NCBI GenBank assembly: GCA_023391105.1
Contig: JAEWBO010000022.1
Location: 1 to 64,000 of the forward strand
Length of the DNA: 64,000 nt
Source: Bacillota bacterium
GTDB lineage: Bacteria; Bacillota; Clostridia; Christensenellales; SZUA-584
Direction of reading: 5' to 3'
Part shown: positions 49,899 through 58,145 of the stretch, piece after piece
Numbering within the stretch: position 1 is the first letter of the stretch
Layout: every line of letters starts with the position of its first letter
Notes under the pieces: generated by a model
Seen by the model: only the letters and a program-made list of their open reading frames with translations
Database searches by the model: none
Told to the model about the DNA's origin: nothing
Made by a program: the position numbers and the translations under genes

Positions 49899-52316
49899 AT
49901 GGATTTGTTGCAGGTAGAAAAAAAGTGGCAGAGCAAATGGGAGCAAACAAAGCTTTACAGCTTTGATAAATCCCGCGTCGATAAAAAGAAATACATACTC
50001 GAGATGTTCTCGTATCCGTCGGGCGCAAGGCTGCATCTTGGGCACTGGTATAACTACGGCCTAACCGACTCTTACGCGCGCTATATGCGCATGAAGGGTT
50101 ATGAGATCTTCCAGCCCATGGGCTTTGACGCGTTTGGACTGCCCGCCGAAAACTACGCCATCAAAACGGGCATTCACCCCGAGGACTCCACGCTGAAAAA
50201 CATCGAGACGATGGAAAAGCAACTGCAGGCCATGGGCGCGATGTTCGACTGGGATTACGAGATCAAAACATGCCTGCCCGACTATTATAAATGGACACAG
50301 TGGTGCTTTTTGCAGCTGTATAAAAACGGTCTGGCTTACCGTAAGGAAGCGCCGGTTAACTGGTGCGAGAGCTGCAACACGGTGCTTGCCAACGAGCAGG
50401 TGGTAGACGGCGGCTGCGAACGCTGCGGCACATCCGTGGTGCGCAAAAACTTAACGCAGTGGTTCTTTAAAATCACTGACTACGCTGAACGCCTGCTGCA
50501 AAATTTGGACAACCTCGACTGGCCCGAAAAAACCAAAATGATGCAGCGCAACTGGATCGGCAAATCCACCGGCGGCGAGATCCTGTTCCAGCTGGAGAAC
50601 GGCGAAAGCTTCACCGTTTTCACCACGCGTGCCGATACGCTGTATGGTTGCACGTATGCGGTGCTCGCACCCGAGCATCCGCTCACACTGAAAATCACGA
50701 CGGACGAACAAAAACAGGCCGTTCAGGACTATATTGCCTACGCGGCGAAAGCGAGCGAAATCGACAGACTGTCCACAGCACGCGAAAAGACGGGCGTGTT
50801 AACAGGCGCATACGCGATCAATCCGGTCAACGGGCGGCGCATCCCCGTGTTTGCTGCGGATTATGTGTTGGCTACGTACGGCACCGGCGCTGTGATGGCG
50901 GTGCCCGCGCACGACGAGAGAGACTTTGAATTTGCGAAGAAGTACGACCTGCCTATTGAGCGCGTGGTGAAAGGCCGCGAAGGCGAAGACGATGCGCTGC
51001 CTTATGTGGAAGACGGCATACTCGTCAACAGTGACGAGTTCAGCGGTCTTGCTGTGGAAGACGGCAAAAAGGCGATACTTGAAAAACTGAAAGGCAAGGG
51101 TCAAGGCGACTTCAAAATCAACTACCGCCTGCGCGACTGGCTGATATCGCGCCAGCGCTATTGGGGTACGCCGATTCCGGTCGTCTACTGCGACAAATGC
51201 GGAGAAGTACCGGTGCCCGAAGAAGACCTGCCGGTCAGGCTGCCATACGATGTGGACTTCACGCCGGACGGCACGTCACCGCTGCTCAAGTCCGAATCGT
51301 TCCTGCACACCACCTGCCCCAAATGCGGCGGCAAGGCCGTGCGCGACGCGGACACGATGGACACCTTCGTATGCTCATCGTGGTATTTCCTGCGTTATCC
51401 GGACAACAAGAACGATCAGAAGGCGTTCGATACCGACTGGATCAACAATATGCTGCCTGTGGATACCTACGTGGGCGGCGCGGAGCACGCATGCATGCAT
51501 CTTTTATACGCGCGTTTCTTCACGATGGCGCTTAAAGACATGGGCTATGTCAGCTTTGAAGAACCGTTCACGTGTCTTGTGCATCAGGGCGTCATATTGG
51601 GTCCGGATGGCGCGCGCATGAGCAAATCTCGCGGGAACGTCATCTCACCCGATGAGTACATACAAAAATATGGAAGCGATGTGCTAAGAACGTACCTTGG
51701 GTTTGGCTTTTCCTACATGGAAGGCGGCCCGTGGAACGTGGACGGTCTAAAAGCGGTTCACCGCTTCTTGGAGCGCGTCGAGCGCATCGTCCTGCGCTTG
51801 AAAGACGTCAAGGCTTCAAGCGACGAGGGCAAGAAAGAGTTACTTTACGCGCAGAACTACGCGATCAAGCACGTATCCGCCGATATCGAAGCGTTCTCGT
51901 TCAACACGGCAATTGCGCGACTGATGGAATTCACCAATTCGCTTAACAAATATCTCGATGCCTCGCCGGATGAAGCCGTCTGTGCTGACGCAGCAAGAGC
52001 GCTTGTCAAACTGATCGCGCCGTTTGCGCCGCACTTCGCGGAAGAGCTCTGGGAGATGCTCGGCGAAGAGTATTCGGTATTCAACCAGCCGTATCCCGTG
52101 TGCGATGAAAGCGCGCTCGTGCTGGATACCATCGAAATGCCTCTCCAGGTCAACGGAAAGGTGCGCGGTAAGTTTAACGTGGCTGCGGATGCCACCAAAG
52201 AGGATATAGAAAAGCAGATTATGTCCACACCGGAGCTCACGGCGCTGTTTGAAGGCAAGACGGTGCGCAAAACCATCATCGTACCGGGCCGCATCGCCAA
52301 CATTGTGGTGGGCTGA
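49899..52316 (+). CDS. leuS: Leucyl-tRNA synthetase
   Basis: 805 residues, class Ia synthetase. HIGH motif variant SGARLHLGHWYNY near 45, CP1 editing domain (about 220-400) with VFTTRADTLYGCTYAVLAPEHP (quoted in part) and TGAVMAVPAHDERDFEFA carrying the editing Asp, a zinc-type insertion CDKCGE / CPKCGG, KMSKS as ARMSKSRGN near 573, and anticodon-binding and C-terminal domains ending VNGKVRGKF. ATG 49899 follows TTAGGAGAAAAACAAA. No T-box is visible upstream, unusual for a synthetase gene in this phylum. Confidence 0.98.
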   Translation: MDLLQVEKKWQSKWEQTKLYSFDKSRVDKKKYILEMFSYPSGARLHLGHWYNYGLTDSYARYMRMKGYEIFQPMGFDAFGLPAENYAIKTGIHPEDSTLKNIETMEKQLQAMGAMFDWDYEIKTCLPDYYKWTQWCFLQLYKNGLAYRKEAPVNWCESCNTVLANEQVVDGGCERCGTSVVRKNLTQWFFKITDYAERLLQNLDNLDWPEKTKMMQRNWIGKSTGGEILFQLENGESFTVFTTRADTLYGCTYAVLAPEHPLTLKITTDEQKQAVQDYIAYAAKASEIDRLSTAREKTGVLTGAYAINPVNGRRIPVFAADYVLATYGTGAVMAVPAHDERDFEFAKKYDLPIERVVKGREGEDDALPYVEDGILVNSDEFSGLAVEDGKKAILEKLKGKGQGDFKINYRLRDWLISRQRYWGTPIPVVYCDKCGEVPVPEEDLPVRLPYDVDFTPDGTSPLLKSESFLHTTCPKCGGKAVRDADTMDTFVCSSWYFLRYPDNKNDQKAFDTDWINNMLPVDTYVGGAEHACMHLLYARFFTMALKDMGYVSFEEPFTCLVHQGVILGPDGARMSKSRGNVISPDEYIQKYGSDVLRTYLGFGFSYMEGGPWNVDGLKAVHRFLERVERIVLRLKDVKASSDEGKKELLYAQNYAIKHVSADIEAFSFNTAIARLMEFTNSLNKYLDASPDEAVCADAARALVKLIAPFAPHFAEELWEMLGEEYSVFNQPYPVCDESALVLDTIEMPLQVNGKVRGKFNVAADATKEDIEKQIMSTPELTALFEGKTVRKTIIVPGRIANIVVG

Positions 52317-52340
52317 CCGACGAAAAATATTCGACAAGCT

Positions 52341-52376
52341 AAGCGGCAACCCATTGGTTGCCGCTTATTATTTTCT
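52341..52376 (+). terminator. Intrinsic terminator of leuS
   Basis: AAGCGGCAACC (52341-52351) pairs with GGTTGCCGCTT (52356-52366) over 11 bp, loop CATT, followed by ATTATTTTCT. Its 3' strand contains the -35 box of the next promoter. Confidence 0.88.
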
Positions 52377-52386
52377 GTGGTACAAT
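52358..52386 (+). promoter_or_regulatory. Promoter of the preQ1-queT transcript
   Basis: TTGCCG (52358-52363) and TACAAT (52381-52386), 17 bases apart. The -35 lies in the leuS terminator stem. Confidence 0.55.
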
Positions 52387-52410
52387 GCATCGGACGGTGC
52401 AAAAGCCTGT

Positions 52411-52454
52411 CGGACAGTTCGAAACCATCCTGTCCATAAATAAAACTAGGGAGG
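52411..52454 (+). promoter_or_regulatory. preQ1-I riboswitch upstream of queT
   Basis: Stem GGACAG (52412-52417) / CTGTCC (52430-52435) encloses the loop TTCGAAACCATC, and an A-rich tail ATAAATAAAACTAGGGAGG follows. This is the preQ1-I layout: short stem, TTC...ACC loop, then an A-tract and ACTAGG that form the pseudoknot. The pseudoknot strand runs into AGGGAGG, the ribosome binding site, so ligand binding should block translation. Confidence 0.78.
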
Positions 52455-52504
52455 CCAGACCACAAGGTCTGGACAGATACCGCATTGGCATCTGTTAATA
52501 ACAA
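52455..52504 (+). promoter_or_regulatory. Two tandem hairpins between Shine-Dalgarno and start of queT
   Basis: Hairpin 1: CCAGACC-ACAA-GGTCTGG (52455-52472). Hairpin 2: ACAGAT (52473-52478) with ATCTGT (52490-52495), extended by CC/GG after one mismatch. They abut each other and the AGGGAGG. If both fold, only TAATAACAA (9 bases) remains between the ribosome binding site and the GTG. Confidence 0.6.
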
Positions 52505-53014
52505 GTGAACAAAAAGCGACTCACTCCGAGATTCATGATTGAAGCCGGCATCATTGCCGCACTGTACGTTGCCCTTACGATAGCCAGCATTCCCTTAAGC
52601 TACATGACGCCGCAAGTGCGCATATCTGAAGCGCTGTGTGTGCTGCCTTTTTTCACACCCTCGGCGATACCGGGACTGTTCATCGGCTGTCTTTTGTCTA
52701 ATCTTGCAGGCAGTCCTCTGGGGCCTTACGATATTTTATTCGGCTCTCTCGCGTCGCTGTTGGCTGCCATTGCGGCACGCTATATTCGCCCGAAGTGGCT
52801 GGTGCCTCTGCCCGCCGTGCTGATCAATGCCTTCGTCGTGGCCGGTATCTTGCAATACTATCTGGGTATCCTGTATTGGGAATCTGTGATGTGGGTGGCC
52901 GCGGGGCAGGTCATCGCGTGTTATGCTCTCGGTATGCCGTTATTGCTTGCACTCGATAAGCATAAGAATAAAATCTTCACTTACCCTGATTCCAATAGAA
53001 GAAATCTCAATTAG
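52505..53014 (+). CDS. queT: QueT-type queuosine precursor transporter
   Basis: 169 residues, five or six spans, family opening MIEAGIIAALYVALTIAS and QVRISEALCVLPFFTPSAIPG, as in QueT proteins, substrate-binding components of ECF transporters for queuosine precursors. The assignment is supported by the preQ1-I aptamer in its leader. GTG 52505 is the only start possible, because a stop lies in frame at 52496; it has no adjacent ribosome binding site. A terminator follows at 53038. Confidence 0.9.
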   Translation: MNKKRLTPRFMIEAGIIAALYVALTIASIPLSYMTPQVRISEALCVLPFFTPSAIPGLFIGCLLSNLAGSPLGPYDILFGSLASLLAAIAARYIRPKWLVPLPAVLINAFVVAGILQYYLGILYWESVMWVAAGQVIACYALGMPLLLALDKHKNKIFTYPDSNRRNLN

Positions 53015-53037
53015 CAATGAAGAAATTCGAATGACTT

Positions 53038-53070
53038 CGCGGTATCCGAAATGGCTGCCGCGTTTTTGTT
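53038..53070 (+). terminator. Intrinsic terminator of queT
   Basis: CGCGG (53038-53042) with CCGCG (53058-53062), followed by TTTTTGTTT. Confidence 0.65.
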
Positions 53071-53084
53071 TCTGTCACCCGTTG

Positions 53085-53160
53085 TCATGCTGAGCTTGTC
53101 GACTCCGTAGTGGATTAGCATCCCATTGCTTGTGAAGATTAAGCCATATCATGGAGCTCT
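53085..53160. repeat. Second GTCATGCTGAG repeat fragment
   Basis: TTGTCATGCTGAGCTTGTCG followed by a TGGATTAGCATCCCAT stretch. It shares TGTCATGCTGAG with the element at 16551 but diverges afterwards. No ORF. The rest of the gap to 53276 shows nothing else. Confidence 0.35.
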
Positions 53161-53276
53161 TATCAACTGCGCAGTTCGCATGCATCCGAGGTGACTGACC
53201 CCAAAAAATCTTTCTTGCATACCCTATGCCCGCCGCCGCGTATACATAACAGATATTAAACAATGAGGTAATTCAA

Positions 53277-53972
53277 TTGTATTTGATAAGCGGCATACTT
53301 GGAAGCATCGTGGGAGCGGTCGGCACCGTGGCGGGCGGCTTGATTGCCATGCTGATCGGCAAAAGAGCGCAGGAACCGCGCCCGTTTCTTGCTTTTGCGG
53401 GCGGTATGATGGTGGCGGTGGTCTTTTTTGATATGCTGCTGGAAAGCGAGGCACTGGGCGGGCCACTGCGCATGTGCATCGGCGCGGCGACAGGCGGCGT
53501 GTTTTTCGCGCTTGCCGATCCGCTGTTTTCTGGCAAGGGTGAACCCTCTCTTTATTCAACGGGCATTCTTGTGCTGATCGGCATCGCGCTGCACAACCTT
53601 CCGGAGGGTCTCGCCGTGGGCTCGTCTCTCGTTGAAAGCCGACATCTGGCAATATCGCTTTCACTGCTTATGCTGGTTCACAACGTACCCGAAGGCATTG
53701 CCGTATGTTTGCCGCTGCGGCTGTCAGGCATGAAGGTCAGACGCGTGATCGTTCTGGCTTTGCTTACAGGGCTGCCCACGGCGCTTGGCTCAGTGATCGG
53801 AACGGCCATCGGCAGCATTTCCAGGGAAATGATTTCTTTCTGCATTGCGTTTGCGGGCGGCGCGATGCTCTACATCTCCCTCAAAGAGCTGATACCCGCA
53901 GCAGGGAAGCATAAGGTGTTTTGCTCGTTGCTGGGTGTATGCATCGGCTTTTTCATGACGATACTGATTTGA
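53277..53972 (+). CDS. ZIP family metal transporter
   Basis: 231 residues, eight spans. The metal-binding helices are recognisable: LIGIALHNLPEGLAVGSSL near 102 (HNxPEG) and SLLMLVHNVPEGIAVCLPL near 130, the paired HN-PEG motifs of ZIP zinc/iron permeases. TTG 53277 is the start, 8 bases after TGAGGT. It converges on recF with a 20-base overlap of the coding ends. Confidence 0.92.
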   Translation: MYLISGILGSIVGAVGTVAGGLIAMLIGKRAQEPRPFLAFAGGMMVAVVFFDMLLESEALGGPLRMCIGAATGGVFFALADPLFSGKGEPSLYSTGILVLIGIALHNLPEGLAVGSSLVESRHLAISLSLLMLVHNVPEGIAVCLPLRLSGMKVRRVIVLALLTGLPTALGSVIGTAIGSISREMISFCIAFAGGAMLYISLKELIPAAGKHKVFCSLLGVCIGFFMTILI

Positions 53973-55035
53973 TTGTTCCTTGAGCGACGGTATAGGTACG
54001 CGCCGCTGCGCATTTTAGCGGCACCGCCGTGGTGATAAAGCACTGCGCACCGCTGATGCGTTCGAGCAACGCGTTTTGCCGCGCATTATCCAGCTCTGAA
54101 AACACGTCATCCAGAAGCAGTACGGGGCTTTCACCGAAATCGGCTTTCGCGATTTCAAACGTGGCGAGCTTTAATGACAGCATCGCGGTTCTTATCTGTC
54201 CCTGTGATGAATATGCCTTGATTTCTCCGCCATTCAATGCCACCGCAAGGTCTTCACGATGCGGCCCGTAGAGGCAAAAGCCTTGCTCTATTTCACTCGC
54301 GAGCGATTTATCCATTTTCTCAAGCAGTGCTTTTTGCACATCGTTCCCAGTCACGCTGGATTTATATTTGAGGCTCAACGTCTCTCCGCTTGAAAGATCG
54401 TGGTGAACCGTTCGGCTGATCTCATCCAGACGCTGTAAAAAGGCCTGGCGTGCTTTAATGATACGTGCGCCATGGTCGGCAAGCTGCTCGTTGAAAATTG
54501 TCACTAGCTTTTTTAGCTGGTTCTCGGCCATGCGCGATTTTAAGAGCGCATTTTTTTGCGCAAGCGCCTTGTTATATTCCTGAAGCTCGTAGAAGTATGC
54601 GGGCTTTAACTTAGATATCTCCATATCGATGAAACGTCGACGCAGCGTTGGGGATTCCTTGAGCACCTTTAAATCCTCAGGCGAAAATACCACCGCGATA
54701 AAGTTGCCGAAAAGCTCCCCCATTTTTTTAACCGGCTGACCGCTAATTTTGAGGCTCTTCTTTTCAAGCACGGAAAGCAGCGCCTCCACGGAAAGCTGCC
54801 CCTGCTTTTTCACAATACCGCCTTTGATATAAGCGGACTGTGCGTCCTCGCGGATGCATTCGGCTTCCTTTTGCGTTCGGAACGATTTGCCCATGCTCAA
54901 AAATCCGATGGCTTCAAGAACATTCGTCTTGCCGACGGCATTTTTGCCCTGCAGTATGTTGATGCCGTCAGAAAACAAAGCTGTCAGGCTCTCATAGCTG
55001 CGATAGTTCTTAAGCACAAGGCTGTTAATAAACAT
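53953..55035 (-). CDS. recF: DNA repair and replication protein RecF
   Basis: 360 residues, SMC-like ATPase that helps RecR/RecO load RecA at gaps. Walker A LQGKNAVGKTNVLEAIGFL near 30, signature AYSSQGQIRTAMLSLKLA near 275 and Walker B PVLLLDDVFSELDNARQ near 302. ATG 55035 follows TAGGGAGACGTT. Unusually it is not beside dnaA, dnaN or gyrB; the upstream transcript carries a frame-broken small membrane ORF instead. Confidence 0.96.
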   Translation of the reverse strand: MFINSLVLKNYRSYESLTALFSDGINILQGKNAVGKTNVLEAIGFLSMGKSFRTQKEAECIREDAQSAYIKGGIVKKQGQLSVEALLSVLEKKSLKISGQPVKKMGELFGNFIAVVFSPEDLKVLKESPTLRRRFIDMEISKLKPAYFYELQEYNKALAQKNALLKSRMAENQLKKLVTIFNEQLADHGARIIKARQAFLQRLDEISRTVHHDLSSGETLSLKYKSSVTGNDVQKALLEKMDKSLASEIEQGFCLYGPHREDLAVALNGGEIKAYSSQGQIRTAMLSLKLATFEIAKADFGESPVLLLDDVFSELDNARQNALLERISGAQCFITTAVPLKCAAARTYTVAQGTIKSVSS

Positions 55036-55044
55036 AACGTCTCC

Positions 55045-55205
55045 CTAAATAGATGCGTAATACCATGACGCGCCCCACACGTTGACGACAATGCCAATGG
55101 CTGCAAGCAACGCAGGCAGCCCGGCAGCTTTGGTATTTCTAAGAAATTTCCCGGGACATATTCAAGCACAAACTGCGGCGCATATATACTTAATACATCG
55201 AACAA
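55045..55205 (-). pseudogene. Frame-broken small membrane ORF before recF
   Basis: A frame from TTG 55205 reads MFDVLSIYAPQFVLEYVPG and would then leave the hydrophobic frame. Shifting by -1 at CCCGGGAAATTTC (minus strand, 55155-55143) gives KFLRNTKAAGLPALLAAIG, then IVVNVWGASWYYASI and a stop inside the recF ribosome binding site. The result would be a 53-residue single-span protein coupled to recF. Either a decayed gene or programmed frameshifting; family unknown. Confidence 0.35.
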
Positions 55206-55425
55206 ATGTTCCCGTCATGCTGTCTCTCTCGTTCTTTTTACACAGCAAGTTAAAAGGAAAAACCCTGCCGCAAATATGAACGGATAGGTATGCCGTTCCT
55301 GTTCGTTCATCATCACGAAAGATATTTTATCATGCGCTTTTGTCTTGGGCAATGCGGATTTCACCCTGTTCTTTTCGCGCTGATGCTTCATGCTTTTTTT
55401 TAGCTTGCATCCGCGCATCTGCCGG
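55206..55425. other. Leader region of the recF transcript
   Basis: No gene recognised. On the minus strand TTGCCC and TAAAAT (about 55353 and 55330), 17 bases apart, could be the recF promoter. A 32-codon frame after ATGATG (from 55313) has one hydrophobic stretch but no ribosome binding site. Confidence 0.35.
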
Positions 55426-55944
55426 TCAACTTGGCGCGTATTCTTTTCTGAACTGCGCGATCTCTTCATCGCTGAACCCAAGTGTGCGAAGAAAGCTCTT
55501 ATGCTGCTCTGGCGATTGCCGCTCAAAGCTCAAATGCCACTTTAGCGTCGTATCATGACTCACTCCCGCCTCCTGCAATATCACTTGCCATAGGTCCTTG
55601 TTTATCCTCTTTGATTTCAGATCGTGATTGTCAAGCAGCTTGACAATGACTGCCTGCTGATCCTTGATGCTTTGAATTTGCGTGTTTAGTTCATCAAGCC
55701 GCTTAAGCAGCAGTGAAGACACATCAGACACCCGGTTATCAAGATATTTTGAGATGTCGTGAAGCGCAATACCCGCATCACGCAGGCTCATGATGATTCT
55801 GAGTTTATCGATATCTCGTTCCGAATACAAACGATAGCCGTTGTCCGCCTTCTTTTCAGGGACAATGAGGCCAATGCGCTCATAATACAAAAGCGCTGTT
55901 CTTGAGATTCCAAACATTTTCGCGGTTTTGCCTACCGTTAGCAT
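55426..55944 (-). CDS. MerR-family transcriptional regulator
   Basis: 172 residues. N-terminal MerR winged helix: MLTVGKTAKMFGISRTALLYYERIGL (quoted in part), GYRLYSERDIDKLRIIMSLRDAGI, then a dimerisation coiled coil (about 75-115) and a C-terminal 55 residues of effector-type region (DTTLKWHLSFERQSPEQH). ATG 55944 follows AGGGGTGCGATTT; a GTG three codons earlier touches that site. It is divergent from the SRPBCC-like gene, whose promoter has the long 19-base spacer expected for MerR control. Confidence 0.9.
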   Translation of the reverse strand: MLTVGKTAKMFGISRTALLYYERIGLIVPEKKADNGYRLYSERDIDKLRIIMSLRDAGIALHDISKYLDNRVSDVSSLLLKRLDELNTQIQSIKDQQAVIVKLLDNHDLKSKRINKDLWQVILQEAGVSHDTTLKWHLSFERQSPEQHKSFLRTLGFSDEEIAQFRKEYAPS

Positions 55945-55968
55945 AAATCGCACCCCTATAAAAAGGTA

Positions 55969-55999
55969 TTGACCTGTCTATAACTTTATAGTTTATGAT
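55969..55999 (+). promoter_or_regulatory. MerR-type promoter with 19-bp spacer
   Basis: TTGACC (55969-55974) and TATGAT (55994-55999) are 19 bases apart, and the spacer contains the dyad CTATAACTTTATAG (55978-55991). Long spacers with a central dyad are the hallmark of MerR-activated promoters; it drives the gene at 56035. Confidence 0.75.
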
Positions 56000-56034
56000 C
56001 GCCAGTATAATCAAATGTTTGGAGGATGTAAAGG

Positions 56035-56496
56035 ATGAAACAAAATGCGGATACTCTGAGGATTGTCAGAAAAGGAACATTGGCGCTCAAAGCGGATGCG
56101 AAAACCGTTTTCCTTCTGCTTTGCCCCGTTAAGGAAGTGGATTGGATTGCCGGCTGGGAGGATATCTGCACACTGATCTATACGGATTCCGGAATTGCGG
56201 AAGAAGGCTGCGTGTTTGAAACCGATACGCAGGAGGAAGGCAAAGCGCTCTGGCTATGCAGCTATTATGATGCAAAAAACACTAAAATCTCCTATATCAA
56301 GCACATAATCGACAAAGCCGTCGTCAAGTGGGATATGATTGTACGTGATACGGAAAGCGGTAGTGCCATTGATATGGTATATAACATCACCAGCTTAAGT
56401 AAGGAAAGTGTTGAGTTTTCTAAGCAGATGGATGCGGGCTTGAAAACGCTATTTACTAATATTGAAAGACAGATCAACGATTACGTGACAAATTAG
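56035..56496 (+). CDS. SRPBCC / START-like small-molecule-binding protein
   Basis: 153 residues with the helix-grip pattern: KGTLALKADAKTVFLLLCPVKEVDWIAGWE (quoted in part) with the W-x-x-GWE-like segment, then strands and a long C-terminal helix QMDAGLKTLFTNIERQI. Ligand unknown. ATG 56035 follows TTGGAGGATGTAAAGG. Most likely the target of the divergent MerR regulator. Confidence 0.8.
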   Translation: MKQNADTLRIVRKGTLALKADAKTVFLLLCPVKEVDWIAGWEDICTLIYTDSGIAEEGCVFETDTQEEGKALWLCSYYDAKNTKISYIKHIIDKAVVKWDMIVRDTESGSAIDMVYNITSLSKESVEFSKQMDAGLKTLFTNIERQINDYVTN

Positions 56497-56518
56497 TTTT
56501 TGCCGGACGCATGTCAAA

Positions 56519-56550
56519 AGAAGCCCGCAGGCTGTTATCCGCGGGCTTTC
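56519..56550. terminator. Bidirectional terminator
   Basis: AAGCCCGC (56521-56528) pairs with GCGGGCTT (56541-56548) between convergent genes, with T-rich and A-rich flanks. Confidence 0.8.
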
Positions 56551-56563
56551 GATTCCTTAATTC

Positions 56564-57391
56564 CTAATTATTCACATAGATATGTGTGCTGGCAGCCTTG
56601 CCCGAAAGGATATCCGCAATGCAGTTAACTGCGCTGGAAATGTACACCTGAGTGCCAGACTTGGCGGGCCCCAACGAATACTTAAGCTTTGCGCCCGCTC
56701 CCTGCGCGCCCACGCGCGACGCGCCCCGGCAGCAGCCGATGGCGTCAATCACATTTTTTTCAAGCGCTTCGGGTGTTTCGCCTGTGATTTCCCGTATCAA
56801 TGTGGAGGGGTCTTTTGGATCTTGATAAATGCCGTCCACAGACGTGAGTATAATCAGCGTTTTGGCCTTCACAAGCATGGCCACCACCGCCGCCGTTTCA
56901 TCGTTGTCCACGCACTCTACCACTTCGCGTCCGCCGTTGCCGATTTTTTTAAGCTCCATTTTGCGGTTCTCTTCGCTCGAAACAGGGTCATTATAGTTGA
57001 TGATTGGAATCGCACCCTGTAAAGGCGCGCGATTTAGCAGCCGCAATATATGCTCCCTTTTTTCCTCATCGTTAAAATGGCTGTGTTCCACCAGCACCTG
57101 ACGCACCGAAAACTTGGGGTTGATAAACTGGCGGTAGTTCTCCATGAGTATCGCCTGACCCTGTGCGCTGTAGTCTGTTTTCACGTCCTCAACGTCGCCG
57201 CTGAGCTCGTGGCCGTTTCGTTTTAAGTAATCGATGCGGCCGATTTCCGTTGCGCCAGAACTCACAAGCAGCATGCCGGGCCGCAAAGAATTGCTTAAAC
57301 GTGAAAATATATTGTAATCAAGATCGCCGTCCTCATGGCGGATCAGCGCCATTGATCCTATTTTTATAACGATATCATATGCGCTTTCCAA
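56564..57391 (-). CDS. Glutamate 5-kinase-like amino acid kinase
   Basis: 275 residues of the amino-acid kinase fold: VIKIGSMALI near 8, LVSSGATEIGR near 42 (phosphate/substrate loop), PIINYNDPVSSEE, DNDETAAVVAMLV near 162 and ILTSVDGIYQDPKDPSTLI near 180. These match glutamate 5-kinase (ProB), first step of proline synthesis, but without the C-terminal PUA domain and without proA or proC nearby, so the substrate is not certain. TTG 57391 is used, 9 bases after TAGGAG. Confidence 0.8.
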   Translation of the reverse strand: MESAYDIVIKIGSMALIRHEDGDLDYNIFSRLSNSLRPGMLLVSSGATEIGRIDYLKRNGHELSGDVEDVKTDYSAQGQAILMENYRQFINPKFSVRQVLVEHSHFNDEEKREHILRLLNRAPLQGAIPIINYNDPVSSEENRKMELKKIGNGGREVVECVDNDETAAVVAMLVKAKTLIILTSVDGIYQDPKDPSTLIREITGETPEALEKNVIDAIGCCRGASRVGAQGAGAKLKYSLGPAKSGTQVYISSAVNCIADILSGKAASTHIYVNN

Positions 57392-57478
57392 AGCTCTACG
57401 CTCCTATCACCGAAAAAACTCGGCCTTAAAATAACGATACCAGTATATCACCATACTTATAAATGTAAAGCCTATTCA

Positions 57479-58039
57479 CTACTTGCTCTTTGCTGGCTTT
57501 TTATTGAGTTTTAGCACAATGTTTCGCATGGCCGCCATCGTTTGAAATAAGCTCACTGCCAGCGCGGCTTTTTCTTTTAGGTTAAGATTGCCTGATTTTG
57601 TTTCAGGGACAATTTGCTCTACTACGGATTTTACATCTTGAAGTTCCAGAAGATTAACGGCAATACAGAAAAAGCTCTTTCGCCGCCCGTCGTTGTAGTT
57701 CTCTAATAAAAATTCTAATATTTCTATTTTTTCAGCCAATTCAGCCTGATATGCGTCAATCCCAATTTCCCTGACCCTCTTAAAATCCTTTAGCTGGTTG
57801 CGATGTGTAATAAAAGAGTCAAAGGCGTCTATGCCATTATATTTTTCACAAGGGTACTCATCACAAAGGTAACAGTATTCAATTCCGCCATGCTGCTGGC
57901 TGCACCTTATGATTGCGCATGGCTGATTTCCTGCCCCACCACCGCAGCCGGGGCAATAATGATTGAAGCGCATTGGACACAAACCACAATTTAAGCCACA
58001 TAGGGAAAATAAAGGATACTCTCTTTGGTAATTTTTCAT
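57479..58039 (-). CDS. DUF3795 cysteine-rich protein
   Basis: 186 residues. The N-terminal 60 residues hold many cysteines: SLCGLNCGLCPM, YCPGCGGG, PCAIIRC and YCYLCDEYPCEKY, the pattern of DUF3795 proteins, probably zinc or iron-sulfur binding. The remaining helical part (about 65-186) has no recognised motif. ATG 58039 after AAGGAGTCAATAA. Function unknown. Confidence 0.85.
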   Translation of the reverse strand: MKNYQREYPLFSLCGLNCGLCPMRFNHYCPGCGGGAGNQPCAIIRCSQQHGGIEYCYLCDEYPCEKYNGIDAFDSFITHRNQLKDFKRVREIGIDAYQAELAEKIEILEFLLENYNDGRRKSFFCIAVNLLELQDVKSVVEQIVPETKSGNLNLKEKAALAVSLFQTMAAMRNIVLKLNKKPAKSK

Positions 58040-58145
58040 TTATTGACTCCTTAATTTTTGTGCACCATCCGAATGAATGACTTTTTAATTTAAGCGGCAA
58101 AAAGTATATTAATCTAAAATTGGCGTCCAGTTACTTTAGACGCTC

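Noticed and set aside
55215..55526. 103-codon minus-strand ORF overlapping the end of the MerR gene
   Set aside because: It is mostly antisense-like and basic shadow sequence; only its last 32 codons look protein-like and they lack a ribosome binding site.
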